From contig NZ_QLMI01000004.1 in the NCBI RefSeq assembly GCF_003259835.1, positions 186,001 through 250,000 on the forward strand: a stretch of 64,000 bases of DNA. Direction: 5' to 3'. A program made the position numbers and the translations under genes. The notes beneath the pieces are model-generated. The model made no database searches. It was not told where the DNA came from and saw only the letters and a list, made by a program, of their open reading frames with translations. Below, piece by piece: positions 62,338 through 64,000 of the stretch. The stretch comes from Flavobacterium aquaticum. GTDB lineage: Bacteria > Bacteroidota > Bacteroidia > Flavobacteriales > Flavobacteriaceae. How positions within the stretch are numbered: the stretch's first letter is position 1; each line of letters begins with the position of its first letter.

Positions 62338-62739
62338 GGCGTATATATTTATAAATATAAAAATAGAAATTATTCTTTAAACAAAAAAGTCTCGACTCCG
62401 CTCGACTTGACAAAATTGTGCTATAAATGAAATTAGTAGGAATTAATTATCTTAAAAACTACTCCTATATTATATCGAGCAATTGCCTATTCCGTCTTTT
62501 CGGAATCCAAATAATTTCCATAAGACTTCGACTTCGCTCAGAGTGACAATGGTGGAAATACATTTTCTAAAGAACTACCGCTCTGTCAAATCGAGCGCAG
62601 TCGAGACAATGTCATATCGAGCGGAGTCGAAATAGTTTTCATCAGCCTTCGACTCAGCTCAGGGTGACAATAGTGGAATAACAATTTCTAAAGAACTACC
62701 GATCTGTCAAATCGAGCGAAGTCGAGATTATGTATTAAA
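62338..62739. repeat. REP-like repeat array, right block (402 bp without a gene)
   Basis: After about 50 bp of AT-rich sequence there are seven copies or remnants: inverted 62389-62412, a degenerate forward remnant near 62471-62490, inverted 62525-62548, forward 62584-62607 and 62610-62633, inverted 62646-62669, forward 62705-62728. The 35-nt linker of the left block recurs at 62549-62583 and 62670-62704. The unit 62584-62704 is a full 121-bp copy of the left units. The part at 62413-62524 is a diverged linker plus a small hairpin (ATTCCG / CGGAAT near 62489-62507). No other gene is visible. Confidence 0.88.
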
Positions 62740-63897
62740 TTAAAACCTTGTATTATACTTCATCACCCACTCACAAACTTCTCTGATGGCACCATCTGCA
62801 GAATTGTGAGATAACGTAAAATCTACTTGTTGTTTTACAACTGATGTAGCATTAGCTGGAGCAAATGACCAACCTACTGTGCAAAGATTAGCCAAATCAT
62901 TTACATCATCACCTACATAAGCCAAATTAGGCCATGAAGTTTGTTGTTGGTTTATAAAATTTTGAAGGAATGAATATTTATCTTTAACTCCTAAAAAGGC
63001 ATGTTTGATTTGAAGTTTCTGCATGCGTTTTGCCACTAAATCAGAGTTTTCTGATGTAATAACTACAACTTCAACGTTATTTTGTCTTAGAATTTCTAAT
63101 CCCATACCGTCACGCATATCAAACTTTTTCATCAACTCGCCTTCTGCACCATAATAGACACATCCATCTGTAAAAACGCCATCGACATCCAATACTAAAT
63201 AATTGATTCGTTCTTGTTTCTTAAAAGATTTTTGACGTTCTGCCAGTAAACTTTCTATGATAGTCCAATCAGAAAGGCTATCAATTTCCATTAAAGTTTC
63301 TTCAGGCATTTCAACCAAACCTATGGTTTCACTTACCCTGTTTTTACTTTTAATGAAAGCGTCTTTTGTTGTGGCATAAACTGCACCATTTTCCATAAGT
63401 AAACCTGCAAAATCTTGTCTTCTTGGTCGGTTAAAAACATCGTAATTTTGAGATGTTCCGTCAGCATTCCAAGTAAAACGATGTGTTTTTACAACACTTA
63501 ATGCTGCAGTTTTTCCTTCTTTACCTATTTGATATAAAGCATTATTAATATCTTGTGATGTAGTTAAAGGCGACGTAGCTTGCAACAGACACAAAACATC
63601 AAAATCGTGATTGATTTTTTCGGCAAACTCTAGCATTGCACTTTCTGTAGATGCGGTATCATTTGCGTTTTCATCATTGCGAAGTAACCCTTTTACTTTT
63701 GAAGTCCAATGATATTCTTTAGAAATAAAAGTCAAAATTTCCTCATCATCTGTAAACACATAAACTTCGTCTAAATCAGAAAAAATAGCGGCACCTAAAA
63801 CCCAAGAAAACAAAGGACGACCTAACATTTTTTTCTTATTTTTTCCTGGAATTCCTTTAGAACCTTTACGTAATGGAATTATGGCTACTTTTTTCAT
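62740..63897 (-). CDS. neuA: Acylneuraminate cytidylyltransferase fused to a HAD phosphatase
   Basis: This is a 385-residue fusion. Residues 1-225 are a CMP-sialic-acid synthetase: IPLRKGSKGIPGKN (CTP-binding loop), VYVFTDDEEI, and LLQATSPLTTSQDI. Residues about 228-385 are a type C0 HAD phosphatase of the KdsC kind: LVLDVDGVFTDGCVYY (motif I DVD), VITSENSDLVAKR, VKDKYSFL (Lys) and YVGDDVNDLANL (motif IV). The fused domain probably removes the 9-phosphate before activation with CTP. It is separated from neuB only by the repeat/GIY-YIG island. Confidence 0.9.
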   Translation of the reverse strand: MKKVAIIPLRKGSKGIPGKNKKKMLGRPLFSWVLGAAIFSDLDEVYVFTDDEEILTFISKEYHWTSKVKGLLRNDENANDTASTESAMLEFAEKINHDFDVLCLLQATSPLTTSQDINNALYQIGKEGKTAALSVVKTHRFTWNADGTSQNYDVFNRPRRQDFAGLLMENGAVYATTKDAFIKSKNRVSETIGLVEMPEETLMEIDSLSDWTIIESLLAERQKSFKKQERINYLVLDVDGVFTDGCVYYGAEGELMKKFDMRDGMGLEILRQNNVEVVVITSENSDLVAKRMQKLQIKHAFLGVKDKYSFLQNFINQQQTSWPNLAYVGDDVNDLANLCTVGWSFAPANATSVVKQQVDFTLSHNSADGAIREVCEWVMKYNTRF

Positions 63898-63898
63898 T

Positions 63899-64000
63899 TT
63901 AATTTAATTTTTTATAGATAGAAATCACTTCATTTTTAACTTTTAGGTAGTGTAACTTTGGAACAATTTCTACTTGATTTAAACTTTCAGCTTTTTCAAA
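63899..64000 (-). CDS. 3' end of an unidentified CDS (window-edge partial)
   Basis: A minus-strand frame open from the window edge ends at TAA (63899-63901), one base before the neuA ATG. The visible 33 residues end IVPKLHYLKVKNEVISIYKKLN. The tight spacing indicates an upstream partner in the nonulosonate operon; too little is present to name it. Confidence 0.6.
   Translation of the reverse strand, partial: FEKAESLNQVEIVPKLHYLKVKNEVISIYKKLN

Noticed and set aside
61742..62728. CRISPR array
   Set aside because: Repeats occur in both orientations, the linkers are conserved rather than unique, spacing is irregular within a 120-bp unit, and no cas gene is present.
46797..64000. Recently acquired genomic island
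   Set aside because: Glycan clusters are often exchanged, but I saw no integrase, tRNA, attachment repeats or clear base-composition break at its borders; only the GIY-YIG island shows mobile character.

Overview
The window is about 64 kb of low-GC DNA from a member of the Bacteroidota, most likely Flavobacterium or a close relative. Evidence for this: PorV/PorQ-, PorP/SprF- and gliding-type C-terminal proteins of the type IX secretion system (T9SS); Bacteroidota-style -7 boxes (TAnnTTTG) where promoters can be recognised; few visible Shine-Dalgarno sequences; and Flavobacterium-style intergenic micro-repeats. I saw no tRNA, rRNA, CRISPR array, prophage or insertion-sequence transposase.

Layout. 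1-12 kb is mainly housekeeping: a truncated FAD dehydrogenase, a DUF2891 protein, an AraC regulator, a DUF983 protein, recQ, the run kdsD-tatC-AhpD-like-lptB (Kdo synthesis, Tat export, LPS export), a GH25 hydrolase with pssA, and a PorV/PorQ-like protein. 12-23 kb holds an Lnb-N/DUF4105 protein and a first surface-glycan locus (sugar-phosphate transferase, Wzy/ligase-like protein, several glycosyltransferases, GtrA, two hexapeptide acyltransferases). 23-32.4 kb is a minus-strand, operon-like run: gliding-type T9SS adhesin, PorP/SprF, OmpA-family protein, GAF histidine kinase, LytTR regulator, single-domain receiver. 32.7-46.8 kb is a divergent plus-strand signalling cluster of four histidine kinases (two with 6 and 10 PAS domains), single-domain receivers and a receiver-PAS-DHp protein; it encodes no DNA-binding output domain. 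46.8-64 kb is a second, long minus-strand glycan cluster: FkbM methyltransferase, glycosyltransferases, a duplicated MBOAT/SGNH acetylation pair, two GT-B-like proteins, a pyruvyltransferase, a sialic-acid synthase and a NeuA-phosphatase fusion.

The most unusual structure lies between the two nonulosonate genes (61742-62728). A small GIY-YIG nuclease gene sits inside an array of about 24-nt direct and inverted repeats organised in units of about 120 bp. The repeats nearest the gene face each other and its stop codon lies inside one of them. The layout resembles REPIN/RAYT systems of Gammaproteobacteria but with a GIY-YIG nuclease in place of a Y1 transposase. I propose it as a candidate repeat-mobilising element. 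The flanking sialic-acid genes are also informative: the synthase has the motif set of the animal Neu5Ac-9-phosphate synthase but lacks the SAF domain, and the cytidylyltransferase is fused to a HAD phosphatase, so a 9-phosphate route is likely.

All functional assignments come from reading motifs in the sequence; no database search was run.
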